Position numbers and translations under genes: made by a program | From: an uncultured Kordiimonas sp. | GTDB lineage: Bacteria; Pseudomonadota; Alphaproteobacteria; Sphingomonadales; Kordiimonadaceae | NCBI GenBank assembly: GCA_947492375.1 | Contig: CANLMI010000002.1 | Coordinates: forward strand, 435,529-499,528 | Reading direction: 5' to 3' | Length of the DNA stretch: 64,000 bases | Shown here: positions 35,105-43,229 of the stretch, piece by piece | Position numbering within the stretch: position 1 is the first letter of the stretch | Layout of the letters: each line of letters starts with the position of its first letter | Notes under the pieces: model-generated | What the model was told of the DNA's origin: nothing | The model's database searches: none | Seen by the model: only the letters and a program-made list of their open reading frames with translations

Positions 35105-35917
35105 ATGAAACGCATCTTGGTCGGTCTTTTAATACTCATTTTGCTTGTCGCAGGTTTTGGATATTTCCAGCTCAATAATATTGTCAAAAAAGGGGTGAAT
35201 GATTACGCACCGGACCTACTGAAAGTTGATGTAAACCTAGACAGCGTTAACTTATCGCCACTTTCAGGTGATGTTTCTTTTAGCGGCTTTACAATTGGCC
35301 AACCAAAAGGGTTTGGTGAAGGACCACTTGCCTCGCTTAATGCGTTTGATATGAAATTAGAAACCGGAACACTTTTATCGAATCATATTATTATCGATTC
35401 AATTGTGATAGATAGCCCTGCTCTTGATGTTCGCGTTCAAGACGGTGAAAATAATTTTACAGCCCTTCAAAAAGGCATGGATTTACCCGCCGAAGATCCT
35501 GAAGTAGCCGAAAGCGAAATCACATTAACTATCCGTAAACTGGAAGTAAGAACTCCACAAGTCAGCTTACAAAATGACGGCCTTTTAAAGGTAGACGAAA
35601 CCATCAATCTAGCCTCCTTCAGCCTTAATGACCTTGGTACCGACGAGCAAGGCCTAGCGCCATCAGAGATAGCCCGTCATGTTATGGATACATTACAGCC
35701 CCAAATCACAAAAGCACTGATCGAATTGGGTGCGGGCAAGGCAATAAAAAATCTAGCTGACGATGCCAAGAAAAAACTGGGTAAAGGCGTTGAAGGCCTT
35801 TTAGAAAAGGCAGCTGAAGAAACAGGCGGATCGAGTGACAGCCTAAAAGAAAAAGCTGGTGGATTACTCGGAAAACTAACCAAGAAGAAAAAAACTGATG
35901 AAGAAGACAATAATTGA
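35105..35917 (+). CDS. AsmA-like membrane-anchored protein
   Basis: A 270-aa protein with one N-terminal membrane helix (about residues 3-22) and a periplasmic domain. It resembles a short AsmA/DUF748-type module, with repeated beta-rich segments such as VNLSPLSGDVSFSGFTIGQP and IDSIVIDSPALDVRVQDGEN. The last 60 residues are Lys-, Glu- and Gly-rich and probably disordered. AsmA proteins are linked to lipid transport and envelope assembly, but this one is much shorter. AGGGAGA precedes the ATG. The SCP2 protein gene follows after about 80 bp in the same direction. Confidence 0.65.
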   Translation: MKRILVGLLILILLVAGFGYFQLNNIVKKGVNDYAPDLLKVDVNLDSVNLSPLSGDVSFSGFTIGQPKGFGEGPLASLNAFDMKLETGTLLSNHIIIDSIVIDSPALDVRVQDGENNFTALQKGMDLPAEDPEVAESEITLTIRKLEVRTPQVSLQNDGLLKVDETINLASFSLNDLGTDEQGLAPSEIARHVMDTLQPQITKALIELGAGKAIKNLADDAKKKLGKGVEGLLEKAAEETGGSSDSLKEKAGGLLGKLTKKKKTDEEDNN

Positions 35918-35996
35918 TTGATTTCTGGACGGATCGTTCCATTATATTGGAAACTCGTTTTTTAAACGGGCCTGTTGTCAACAAATGGAGAATATC

Positions 35997-36296
35997 ATGA
36001 CACTTGAAAAAATCACTGAAGAGATGCGATCTCGCATTGGTGCGCACTCGCCAATTTCTGCAATTATCAAATTCGATTTTGGTGATGACGGTGTGGTACG
36101 CGTTGATGGGAAATCATCTCCAACAGTAGTTGACAACGATAATGGTGAAGCAGATTGCACCGTCAAGGTTTCTATGGATAATTTCATTCAAATTGCAGAA
36201 GGAAACCTGAACCCTCAAATGGCGTTTATGACAGGGAAAATCAAAGTAGAAGGCGATATGAGCCTTGCGATGCAATTAGGCAGCATTCTCGGTTAA
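35997..36296 (+). CDS. SCP2 sterol/lipid-binding-domain protein
   Basis: A 99-aa single-domain protein of the SCP2 family, which holds a hydrophobic ligand in a cavity. The pattern I-K-F-D-F-G-D-D-G, then ADCTVKVSMDNFIQIAEGNL near 57-76, then AFMTGKIKVEGDMSLAMQL near 80-98, is typical. The ATG at 35997 has GGAG seven bases upstream and is favoured over an in-frame Met four codons earlier. Bacterial SCP2 proteins of this size are usually next to fatty-acid or lipid genes; here an AsmA-like gene precedes it. The ligand is unknown. Confidence 0.85.
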   Translation: MTLEKITEEMRSRIGAHSPISAIIKFDFGDDGVVRVDGKSSPTVVDNDNGEADCTVKVSMDNFIQIAEGNLNPQMAFMTGKIKVEGDMSLAMQLGSILG

Positions 36297-36324
36297 ATCG
36301 TTAAATTACAACAGGAGCAACATC

Positions 36325-36870
36325 GTGCTTGACCAAATTAGAGGGTATATATTTTGGATCTGCGGCGGTGTTGTTCTGATCGGTGTTATTGCTTATATTT
36401 TTGCAATTACAGGGTCTGGCACTTCTTTTTTTGGCGACAGTAATGGCACTCTTGAACCTACAAACTTCAAAGCCCTAAACTTTTCTCTATCAGAGAACGG
36501 TTATCTTTTATGCAGCAAAGATATATGCCCTAACGCTAAAGCAAATGGACAATTAGCTAACTTTCCTGGCGACATCAGGAGACTTCGTCTAATTTTAGCC
36601 GACTTCGCTGACGATAACCCTACAATCAGATTTAGGTCATTTAATCCTGTTACAAACCAATTTGAGTTTAGTGAAAGATCGCCCGGGCATCCATTACCTG
36701 CTGTTATCAGTATCAAATTAATTGAAGTCGCTAATAAAAAAACCGAGATGGCCATTTACACCTATCAGCCCATTGGGGATAGCTCGTTAGACGACCATAA
36801 GAATCGCATTAATAGATGGTTACGACTTATTAGTAACAGGCTTGTAAGGTTTACAAATCAAGCGAACTAA
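36325..36870 (+). CDS. Membrane-anchored DUF1499-like protein
   Basis: A 181-aa protein starting at GTG, with AGGAGC just upstream. One membrane helix (about residues 8-28) is followed by a periplasmic domain with a short Cys pair segment LLCSKDICPNAKANG near 62-76 and a C-terminal basic helix (RINRWLRLISNRLVRF). The spacing resembles DUF1499 proteins, but similarity is weak. The two Cys could form a disulfide. Function is unknown. It may be co-transcribed with the SCP2 gene, which ends 28 bp before. Confidence 0.6.
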   Translation: MLDQIRGYIFWICGGVVLIGVIAYIFAITGSGTSFFGDSNGTLEPTNFKALNFSLSENGYLLCSKDICPNAKANGQLANFPGDIRRLRLILADFADDNPTIRFRSFNPVTNQFEFSERSPGHPLPAVISIKLIEVANKKTEMAIYTYQPIGDSSLDDHKNRINRWLRLISNRLVRFTNQAN

Positions 36871-36874
36871 TTAT

Positions 36875-37267
36875 CTATCGTTTCGCTATAGTACCAGTGC
36901 TAATAATTGTCTCTCGGATACTTGCTGCTGTATTGGCATAACTACCTATTGCCCTGTCCACACTTGACGGGGCAGGGAAAGAACGGGCAGCCTCAGCTTC
37001 CTGCGTGCGTGTTTCTGCAAGAACAAATAATACTGGTGTGGACAAAAGAGCGCTGCCGCCAGGTATAGGGTCATCCTGAAACGCTGCCGTACTATTGTCT
37101 AACGCACTACCACGATCCGGTCGCTCTAAATTAAGTGAACTACCAAAAGCTGATTCTCTGCCATTCTCTGGGCTTGAAGGTCTCGCAGGGGTAAAGGCAC
37201 CAACACTTCGTGTGCGCGAAGTGTTAGACAGTAATTGCCCTCCAGCAGCAAACCCTGTTTCAGCCAT
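36875..37267 (-). CDS. Hypothetical protein, low-complexity
   Basis: A 130-aa protein rich in Ser, Ala and Arg, with no hydrophobic core that would suggest a membrane protein and no recognised motif. The first half is compositionally simple (RSVGAFTPARPSSPENGRES); the end, IRETIISTGTIAKR, is helical. A GGA-containing segment lies about ten bases before the ATG. It is convergent with the DUF1499-like gene, with four bases between stops. No competing gene on the plus strand is supported here, but coding status rests on a long open frame and a plausible start. Confidence 0.45.
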   Translation of the reverse strand: MAETGFAAGGQLLSNTSRTRSVGAFTPARPSSPENGRESAFGSSLNLERPDRGSALDNSTAAFQDDPIPGGSALLSTPVLFVLAETRTQEAEAARSFPAPSSVDRAIGSYANTAASIRETIISTGTIAKR

Positions 37268-37600
37268 TACAATACATCCAACTATTACCCATCAAGAGTA
37301 TACACGAAAATGTCATTAAAGATCAAGGACATAGAAGTTGACAACTTCTTAATGAATGAATTCAATTTTAGGGAAATTCAGTGTTTGATTTTAAATGCTA
37401 TATTTTCATTGCAAAGTTTTTTCAATTTTGTTTGCCATATACATACGCTATTGCAACAAGTTGCTGGAATATACACAAGCCGTGTGGTAACGCTCGCAAA
37501 GTGATGACAAGCATTGGAAGTAGCTACGCCTTGTATATTTCCCTTCGATGTTATTGAATAATAAGAACTGTCAACGAATAAAGAACCTGAGAGTACCGTT
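37268..37600. promoter_or_regulatory. 333-bp AT-rich gap before the H1-like gene
   Basis: No gene is supported. A 15-mer palindrome, GAAGTTG-A-CAACTTC, at 37334-37348 contains a TTGACA-like -35 element, which would make it a promoter-proximal repressor site for a plus-strand transcript. No tRNA or riboswitch is recognised. GAGAGTACC lies before the downstream ATG. Confidence 0.4.
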
Positions 37601-38416
37601 ATGGACAACAATACTTTAGCTATTTACATTCACGAACTCCGCAATCACTGCATGCATGTTCAAACCTCTTTTGACCTATTCAATCAAGCGATGGTGAACC
37701 AGGCAAGTGGCGGCGTGTTATACGGTGGTCAAATGGTTCTAACATCAGTATCACAGGTTGCTGCATTACTCTGGCCTACTCGTGCACGTGCAAGATCACG
37801 CGGAGAGGCTCTACGCAAATCATTGCAACTAACCGAAAAGCACCCATTAAATGACCGCCGCTTGAGTGAACTGTCTGAGCGCGCCGATGAGAAGTTTGAA
37901 GAATGGGTAGCTGCAACAAAAAACGCACAAGTCGTATTTGATTTTGTCGGCGATCCGCGCACAATTCATGAAAGCGTTAAAGAAAACAGTATTTATCGTG
38001 CCTATCACCCTGAGACAAATATCTTCTATTATCGCGGCATAGCTTATAATTTAAAAGGCATGGCTCAAGCACTTAGCGATGTAGCCGTTAAAATAAACGC
38101 ACTCTATCGTCAATTATTTCCTGAGCATGCCAAAGCAGAAGACGAAGCCATTCGCAAACGTCAAGCAGAAATAGCCAAAGCACAAGCGGCAGATGCAGAC
38201 ACTAAAGCTGAAGACAAAAAAGCTGAAAGTGCATCAGACACACCATCTGCGAAGAAAGCGCCGGCTAAAAAGCCTGCTACCAAGAAAACAGCGGATAAGA
38301 AAGCTACCACAACTAAAAAAACGGCGACAAAAAAAGCACCAGCCAAAAAAGCTACAGATAAAACACCTGCCAAGAAAAAAACAACAACGGCAAAAAAGGC
38401 CCCAGCCAAAAAGTAA
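37601..38416 (+). CDS. Protein with histone-H1-like Lys/Ala tail
   Basis: A 271-aa protein in two parts. Residues 1 to about 185 form a helical domain of unknown family (IYIHELRNHCMHVQTSFDLF at the start; FYYRGIAYNLKGMAQALSDV near 144-163). After an acidic/Ala linker, residues about 205-271 are built of KKAPAKK, KKTATKK and similar short repeats, as in bacterial histone-H1-like proteins such as the AlgP/HC1 tails. Such tails bind nucleic acids or polyphosphate. The N-terminal domain does not resemble HU or H-NS. Role is unknown; a nucleic-acid-associated protein is the plain inference. Confidence 0.7.
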   Translation: MDNNTLAIYIHELRNHCMHVQTSFDLFNQAMVNQASGGVLYGGQMVLTSVSQVAALLWPTRARARSRGEALRKSLQLTEKHPLNDRRLSELSERADEKFEEWVAATKNAQVVFDFVGDPRTIHESVKENSIYRAYHPETNIFYYRGIAYNLKGMAQALSDVAVKINALYRQLFPEHAKAEDEAIRKRQAEIAKAQAADADTKAEDKKAESASDTPSAKKAPAKKPATKKTADKKATTTKKTATKKAPAKKATDKTPAKKKTTTAKKAPAKK

Positions 38417-38440
38417 ATTGACGGGCGAGCCATCACTATC

Positions 38441-38485
38441 GCAAGAGGGTTTATTTATTAAACATATTGAACAGCACCCTCTTGC
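38441..38485 (+). other. Long-loop hairpin after the H1-like gene
   Basis: A 10-bp perfect stem (38441-38450 with 38476-38485) encloses a 25-nt AT-rich loop. It begins 24 bp after the stop codon. No U-run follows, so it is a weak terminator or a 3' stabilising structure. Confidence 0.5.
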
Positions 38486-38556
38486 AAATCACCCCGGATT
38501 TGCTTTATGATTAACTTGGGACATGTTAGGATTTTGGGAATTACTGGATATACGTC

Positions 38557-38919
38557 ATGAGAAAAACTATCATCTCAACTATAGCAGTTGCTATATTTAC
38601 TTCATCAACAGTACATGCAGCAGACTGCGGTGAACCACCTCAGGAAAAACCAGTATTGCCATCGGTTTCGCAGAACTTAACCACAGAAGATATTCGTTCA
38701 GCAAGAAATGCCGTCATTAACTATTCAGGCAAAGTTACCAATTATTTAACATGTATGGATAATTGGATTATCAAGCTCAAGCCCTATATGACCAAAGAGC
38801 AAACGACCCGGTTTTCAGACGATACCGCCAATCTGCACGAAGATCGCATTGAACTCGAACAACAGATGAACGAAATTATCCGCGAATATCGCCGCGACCG
38901 TAGAGCTAACGGAAGGTAG
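38557..38919 (+). CDS. Small periplasmic protein, unknown
   Basis: A 120-aa protein with a signal peptide (about 1-21, cleavage near VHA-ADC). The mature part is helical and rich in charged residues, with two Cys (one right after the signal and one in LTCMDNW near residue 67) that could pair. The end, REYRRDRRANGR, is very basic. No known domain is recognised. It is separated from neighbours by about 100-140 bp on each side and is probably its own transcription unit. Confidence 0.65.
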   Translation: MRKTIISTIAVAIFTSSTVHAADCGEPPQEKPVLPSVSQNLTTEDIRSARNAVINYSGKVTNYLTCMDNWIIKLKPYMTKEQTTRFSDDTANLHEDRIELEQQMNEIIREYRRDRRANGR

Positions 38920-39021
38920 TTTTTTGGAGGTCAAAAATAAATGGACTTATGGGTCTATTTATATTGACTAACCTCTATTCGCTTTGCATCATCACGCCAA
39001 CAGTTTTATGGGAGAGTGATT

Positions 39022-40161
39022 ATGCTGGCAAACCGTGCCGTATATGATGAAGAACATCATATTTTTAGAGATTCCGTTCGCAAGTTTTTCACAACAGAAG
39101 CGACACCTAACGCAGCAGAGTGGAGCAAAAACGGTATTGTCCCCAGAGAGTTCTGGAACAAAGCCGGAGCAGCAGGGATTTTATGCCCCGGTTTACCGGA
39201 AGAATACGGCGGCATCGGCGCCGACTACCGCGTAAACTGTATTATCAACGAAGAACAGGTATATAACCGTGCTGGCGGCGCAGGGCTGGCCGTTCATTCA
39301 GATATCGTTGCCCCTTACCTTCTTCATTACGGCACAGAAGAAATTAAGCAAAATTTTTTACCCAAGATGGTTACAGGTGAAATGGTTGGCGCAATAGCCA
39401 TGACTGAACCCGGAACAGGTAGCGATCTGCAATCTGTTCGCACTACTGCGGTCAAAGACGGCGACGAATATGTCATTAATGGCTCTAAAACCTTTATTTC
39501 TAACGGGCAAAACTGCGATTTTGTTATTGTCGTCGCAAAAACAGACCCGCGCGAAGGGGCAAAAGGTACCAGCTTAATTATAGTAGAGGCTACCCGTGAG
39601 GGCTTTAAAAGGGGCCGTAACCTTGAAAAAATAGGCCAGCATTCATCAGATACATCCGAATTATTTTTCGATGATGTTCGCGTGCCTGTCGCCAATTTAA
39701 TCGGCCATGAAAATGCAGGCTTTATGTATTTGATGAAAGAATTGCCGCAAGAAAGACTATCAATCGGTATCATTGCAATGGCTGGTGCACAACGAGCATT
39801 TGATATCACCAATGACTATATCAAAGAGCGTAAAGCTTTTGGCCGACCCATTGCAAATTTCCAAAATACTCGCTTTAAGATGGCCGAAATGAAAACTGAA
39901 ATCGAAGTTGGCTGGGCATTTGTTGATCAATGTCTTTCTCGCCATGTAAAGGGCGAACTCGATGCCGTTGGCGGAGCCATGTCAAAGTTATGGTGTAGTG
40001 AGATGCAAGGCCGGGTAGTTGATCAATGCCTTCAATTCCACGGCGGATATGGCTTTATGGCGGAATACGAAATCAGCCATCATTATACAGACTCTCGTGT
40101 GCAAAGAATTTATGGTGGTACATCAGAAATTATGAAAGAGCTGATTGGCAGATCATTGTAA
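39022..40161 (+). CDS. Acyl-CoA dehydrogenase
   Basis: An FAD enzyme of about 379 aa that introduces the alpha-beta double bond into acyl-CoA. Family signatures are present: MTEPGTGSDL near 131-140, the FAD-binding FISNGQNCDF region, the KAFGRPI segment near 273-279, and the catalytic-region end QFHGGYGFM...YGGTSEIMKELIGR. Chain-length preference cannot be read. GGGAGAG precedes the ATG at 39022, which I prefer over a GTG two codons earlier. It stands alone, without thiolase or hydratase genes, and a stem-loop at 40201-40221 follows. Confidence 0.93.
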   Translation: MLANRAVYDEEHHIFRDSVRKFFTTEATPNAAEWSKNGIVPREFWNKAGAAGILCPGLPEEYGGIGADYRVNCIINEEQVYNRAGGAGLAVHSDIVAPYLLHYGTEEIKQNFLPKMVTGEMVGAIAMTEPGTGSDLQSVRTTAVKDGDEYVINGSKTFISNGQNCDFVIVVAKTDPREGAKGTSLIIVEATREGFKRGRNLEKIGQHSSDTSELFFDDVRVPVANLIGHENAGFMYLMKELPQERLSIGIIAMAGAQRAFDITNDYIKERKAFGRPIANFQNTRFKMAEMKTEIEVGWAFVDQCLSRHVKGELDAVGGAMSKLWCSEMQGRVVDQCLQFHGGYGFMAEYEISHHYTDSRVQRIYGGTSEIMKELIGRSL

Positions 40162-40200
40162 ATCAGCAAATACTGTTTTTTCACAGATTGAACCTTGACA

Positions 40201-40221
40201 TTGAGCGCCGAGGGCGCTCAA
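40201..40221 (+). terminator. Hairpin after the acyl-CoA dehydrogenase gene
   Basis: A perfect 9-bp stem (40201-40209 with 40213-40221) with the 3-nt loop GAG lies 40 bp after the stop. There is no U-run, so termination is uncertain. It also lies 45 bp before the next small gene. Confidence 0.5.
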
Positions 40222-40265
40222 TTACCTTCACATCGCAATCATTTATGAAACAGGAGTTCGGCAAT

Positions 40266-40445
40266 ATGCCGCGTCAACAGGTAACAATGCAAGCAAGCCT
40301 TAACCGGGGAACATTCTATTGGGTTACTGAAGTTAATGCCAACAGTGAAGAAGAAGCCGTTGTTGCCGCAGAAAACCTTTTCCTCGCCGAAATGGATACC
40401 GTAGATGAATGGGAATTCACGGATTATGATGTATCCGAGACCTAG
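40266..40445 (+). CDS. Small acidic protein, unknown
   Basis: A 59-aa protein with AGGAG nine bases before its ATG, which is the best argument that it is real. The sequence is strongly acidic after residue 20 (NANSEEEAVVAAENLFLAEM) and ends DYDVSET. The same frame extends upstream to 40026, but that part overlaps the acyl-CoA dehydrogenase and is discounted. No known domain is recognised; the length and alternating strand-helix pattern fit a small alpha/beta fold. Confidence 0.55.
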   Translation: MPRQQVTMQASLNRGTFYWVTEVNANSEEEAVVAAENLFLAEMDTVDEWEFTDYDVSET

Positions 40446-40472
40446 ACCGTGCGATGAAATAAATTTCTAACT

Positions 40473-41075
40473 TTACTCACATTTAGTTTTTGACGTCTGT
40501 AGCCAACGATCCAGAGCATTCAAAGAAACTTTCAGTCGCTTTTGCCTTTGGCTTTTATCGAGAAACGCCCAATACCTGTCAAAATATCGACGCGGAAAGA
40601 TTATTTCTTTTATAACAACCTTCGTCTGGCAAGAATTAACCGATTGCATCGTAACTTCAAAAGACCGGTCCTCAAGTTTGACCTCATCAGCCTGCACTGT
40701 TTTATACAGTTTATTAGGTTCAATCTCTGTTGTTTGCTCAAACGAAACCCACTCCTCACCATCTCGGCGATGATCCACCCTTCGTGTTGAACCTACCTTT
40801 CTTTCATCACCTGAATATTTCAAGAAATCAGTAACTTCAGCCTGCCATCGAACTCGGTTTTCGCTTTCAACAATCCAAGGGTTAATTTGTTCTGGATCAA
40901 AAGAAAAAACTTGCTCAGCCTTAATCAGGTACGTTCCACCCTCAACAACAAAAACACCCCGCGCCAGTGCAGCAGAGAAAAGAATCACAAAAAATATCAC
41001 AACCGATTTATGAAAAAGACCCCAATCCTGAAATCTATCTTTCACAACCAGGGATTTGTTTCTCCATTCAGCCAT
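40473..41075 (-). CDS. Membrane-anchored SRPBCC-like protein
   Basis: A 200-aa protein with a single N-terminal membrane helix (about 23-40, SVVIFFVILFSAALARGVFV). The periplasmic part resembles the SRPBCC/polyketide-cyclase fold: WIVESENRVRWQAEVTDFLKY, then WVSFEQTTEIEPNKLY, then the long final helix with a basic end. Such domains bind hydrophobic ligands, but no ligand can be named. The ATG at 41075 has AAGGA six bases upstream and is chosen over an earlier in-frame ATG at 41135. It is convergent with the small acidic gene and divergent from the MAPEG gene. Confidence 0.6.
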   Translation of the reverse strand: MAEWRNKSLVVKDRFQDWGLFHKSVVIFFVILFSAALARGVFVVEGGTYLIKAEQVFSFDPEQINPWIVESENRVRWQAEVTDFLKYSGDERKVGSTRRVDHRRDGEEWVSFEQTTEIEPNKLYKTVQADEVKLEDRSFEVTMQSVNSCQTKVVIKEIIFPRRYFDRYWAFLDKSQRQKRLKVSLNALDRWLQTSKTKCE

Positions 41076-41173
41076 AGGCTTTCCTTGACGCAATTTTAAT
41101 TCAGACTTACCGTTTATTATAATAAGTAAATTCAATAGATTATTACACTGCTGAATTAAAGAGGGGAATTCAA

Positions 41174-41560
41174 ATGGTCATCACACTTATTACATCATGT
41201 CTCATTGGTATCCTGCTTGTTTTACTATCATTCAATGTAGGTCGTTGGCGCATTAAAACCAAAACAAATTTAGGCGCTGGTGAAAGCATGGAGCTTCAAT
41301 GTGCAATTCGGGCACAAGGAAATTTGATAGAATACGCCCCAGTCTCCCTGATTTTAATTGGATTATTGGAATTCAATAATGCCAATTATTTTCTGGTATT
41401 GGGCCTTGGTGTTACTTTTGTGATAGCACGAATTGCACACGGTTACGGCTTGGGTTTTACGCCAAATGGAAAATCTATATTCCGTATGATAGGCACAATA
41501 TTGACGATGTCTACTTTACTGATCGCAAGTATTTCCGGCCTTATTGTTGCTTACGGTTGA
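41174..41560 (+). CDS. MAPEG-family membrane protein
   Basis: A 128-aa protein with four hydrophobic helices and the MAPEG signature: RIKTKTNLGAGESMELQCAI near 26-45 followed by RAQGNLIEYAPVSLI near 46-60, where the Asn-Glu pair and the Arg bind glutathione in relatives. The ARIAHGYGLG segment near 93-102 is also typical. Members conjugate or oxidise with glutathione; the substrate is unknown. GAGGGGAA precedes the ATG. It is followed after seven bases by the M24 peptidase gene. Confidence 0.88.
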   Translation: MVITLITSCLIGILLVLLSFNVGRWRIKTKTNLGAGESMELQCAIRAQGNLIEYAPVSLILIGLLEFNNANYFLVLGLGVTFVIARIAHGYGLGFTPNGKSIFRMIGTILTMSTLLIASISGLIVAYG

Positions 41561-41567
41561 TTACCAT

Positions 41568-42953
41568 ATGAAACATCTAATCATATTTATTATTTTCTAT
41601 CTGCTATTTCCGTTACACTCTAAAGCTTATACACAACAAGCAGAAAACCCTGAATATCCAGCGGTATTATCTATGCGTGATAGGGCTATCATTCAAGATA
41701 ACTGGCTATACTACCGCCTCAACACAATCATACCCAACTTAATGCGTAAAAATAACGTAGATATGTGGGTCTTGATTGCCCGCGAATATAACGAAGACCC
41801 CGTAATATCGACTATGCTCCCAGCAACATGGTTTGCCTCTAGGCGGCGTACAATTTTGGTATTTCATGACCGAGGCGAAGAAAATGGCGGTGTAGAACGG
41901 TTTGCGATCAGCCGATATGCCCTTCAGGGTGTCAATGGACAAAAGCTCTTCCCTGCAAAATGGAATCCTGAGAAAGAACCCGACCAATGGAAACGCCTTC
42001 GTACCTTGATTGAAGAACGAAACCCGAAAGTAATAGCTGTTAATAGCTCAAACACGTTTGCCCTTGCCGATGGCATTAGCCATTCACAACATCAGGCATT
42101 ATTTGATACCCTACCTGATCAATTGAAAGGCCGGACCCAAAGCCATGACGCCTTGGCAATTGGTTGGCTTGAAACACGCACGAAACCAGAAATGGATAGG
42201 TACGGGGAAATTGTTCAGCTTGCACATGCAATTATAGCGGAGGGTTTTTCCGAGAGTGTTATAACTCCCGGCATTACAAGCGCAGCTGACGTTTCATGGT
42301 GGTACCGGGATAAGATCAGGTCTTTGGGCCTTCAAACGTGGTTTCACCCTTCTGTCTCTATACAGCGCGCAAAAAGGCTTGCCGACGGCCAATCCTTTCC
42401 AGAATTATTCTCAGGCGCCAATCAAAGCATCATCCAAAAAGGTGACGTCATTCATGTTGATTTTGGTATTACATACTTAGGTCTCAATACCGATACTCAA
42501 CATCATGGTTATATCTTGCGAAACAGAGAAAAAGATGCACCTGAAGGACTAAAAAAAGCACTGGCTACAGGTAATAGATTACAGGATATTCTGGTTAGTC
42601 ATTATAAAGCTGGTCGCAGCGGCAATCAGGCACTAAAACTAACTCGTACACAAGCGATATCCGAAGGCATTAATCCAAGCGTATATACTCACCCAATTGG
42701 CTATCACGGTCACGGCGCAGGGGCTACAATTGGCCTATGGGATCAGCAAGGCGGGGTAAAAGGCCGAGGTGATTATCCAATCAATAGCAATACAGCATGG
42801 TCTATCGAATTATCTATCCTGCAAAATATTCCTGAATGGAATAACCAAGAAATCCGAATAATGCTTGAAGAAGACGGTTACTTCAACGGTCGCGATTTTT
42901 ATTACATAGATGGACGCCAGAAAAGCTTTCACCTTATATCGCATAGTGAATAA
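41568..42953 (+). CDS. Exported M24-family metallopeptidase (Xaa-Pro aminopeptidase-like)
   Basis: A 461-aa protein with a signal peptide (about 1-20) and a pita-bread M24 domain. All five metal ligands are visible: Asp in IHVDFGI, Asp in GLNTDTQ eleven residues later, His in GYHGHGAG, Glu in WSIELSI and Glu in IRIMLEEDGYF. The N-terminal half resembles the creatinase-like N-domain. It would remove N-terminal residues, usually before proline, in the periplasm. The ribosome-binding site is weak, but the gene begins seven bases after the MAPEG stop, so coupling is likely. A terminator follows at 42960-42995. Confidence 0.85.
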   Translation: MKHLIIFIIFYLLFPLHSKAYTQQAENPEYPAVLSMRDRAIIQDNWLYYRLNTIIPNLMRKNNVDMWVLIAREYNEDPVISTMLPATWFASRRRTILVFHDRGEENGGVERFAISRYALQGVNGQKLFPAKWNPEKEPDQWKRLRTLIEERNPKVIAVNSSNTFALADGISHSQHQALFDTLPDQLKGRTQSHDALAIGWLETRTKPEMDRYGEIVQLAHAIIAEGFSESVITPGITSAADVSWWYRDKIRSLGLQTWFHPSVSIQRAKRLADGQSFPELFSGANQSIIQKGDVIHVDFGITYLGLNTDTQHHGYILRNREKDAPEGLKKALATGNRLQDILVSHYKAGRSGNQALKLTRTQAISEGINPSVYTHPIGYHGHGAGATIGLWDQQGGVKGRGDYPINSNTAWSIELSILQNIPEWNNQEIRIMLEEDGYFNGRDFYYIDGRQKSFHLISHSE

Positions 42954-42959
42954 TAATAT

Positions 42960-42995
42960 AACTGGGCTTAAGTAGCTATTTACCAAGGCCCAGTT
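42960..42995 (+). terminator. Terminator after the M24 peptidase gene
   Basis: An 8-bp stem (42960-42967 with 42988-42995) is followed by TTCTTTG. The loop is about 20 nt. It starts seven bases after the stop codon. Confidence 0.65.
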
Positions 42996-43229
42996 TCTTT
43001 GCGTAAGTCAGTTTTCTTTGCCTGAGAAAGATATCATATCGCTGAATTAAAGCTTTATATTTTACGTGACGAACCACCCCTTGAATAGTTCAAGTCTAGC
43101 CGCATAGCTTAGTATGACCAATACAATAGATAGTTGCCGATGCGTAATTTCGTCACCCCTGCGCAATTATGCCATATTGAACCTTCTTAATTATATTGCA
43201 TATTGTTGGTATATGACTGGAGATGAACC

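Noticed and set aside
37235-37504. 89-codon plus-strand frame before the H1-like gene
   Set aside because: It overlaps the start of the minus-strand hypothetical gene, has no ribosome-binding site and no protein-like pattern.
38161-38436. 91-codon hydrophobic frame antisense to the H1-like tail
   Set aside because: It is a by-product of Lys/Ala codons read backwards as Phe/Ala/Val.
40026-40265. Upstream extension of the small acidic gene
   Set aside because: It overlaps the acyl-CoA dehydrogenase coding end; the ribosome-binding site supports the internal ATG at 40266.
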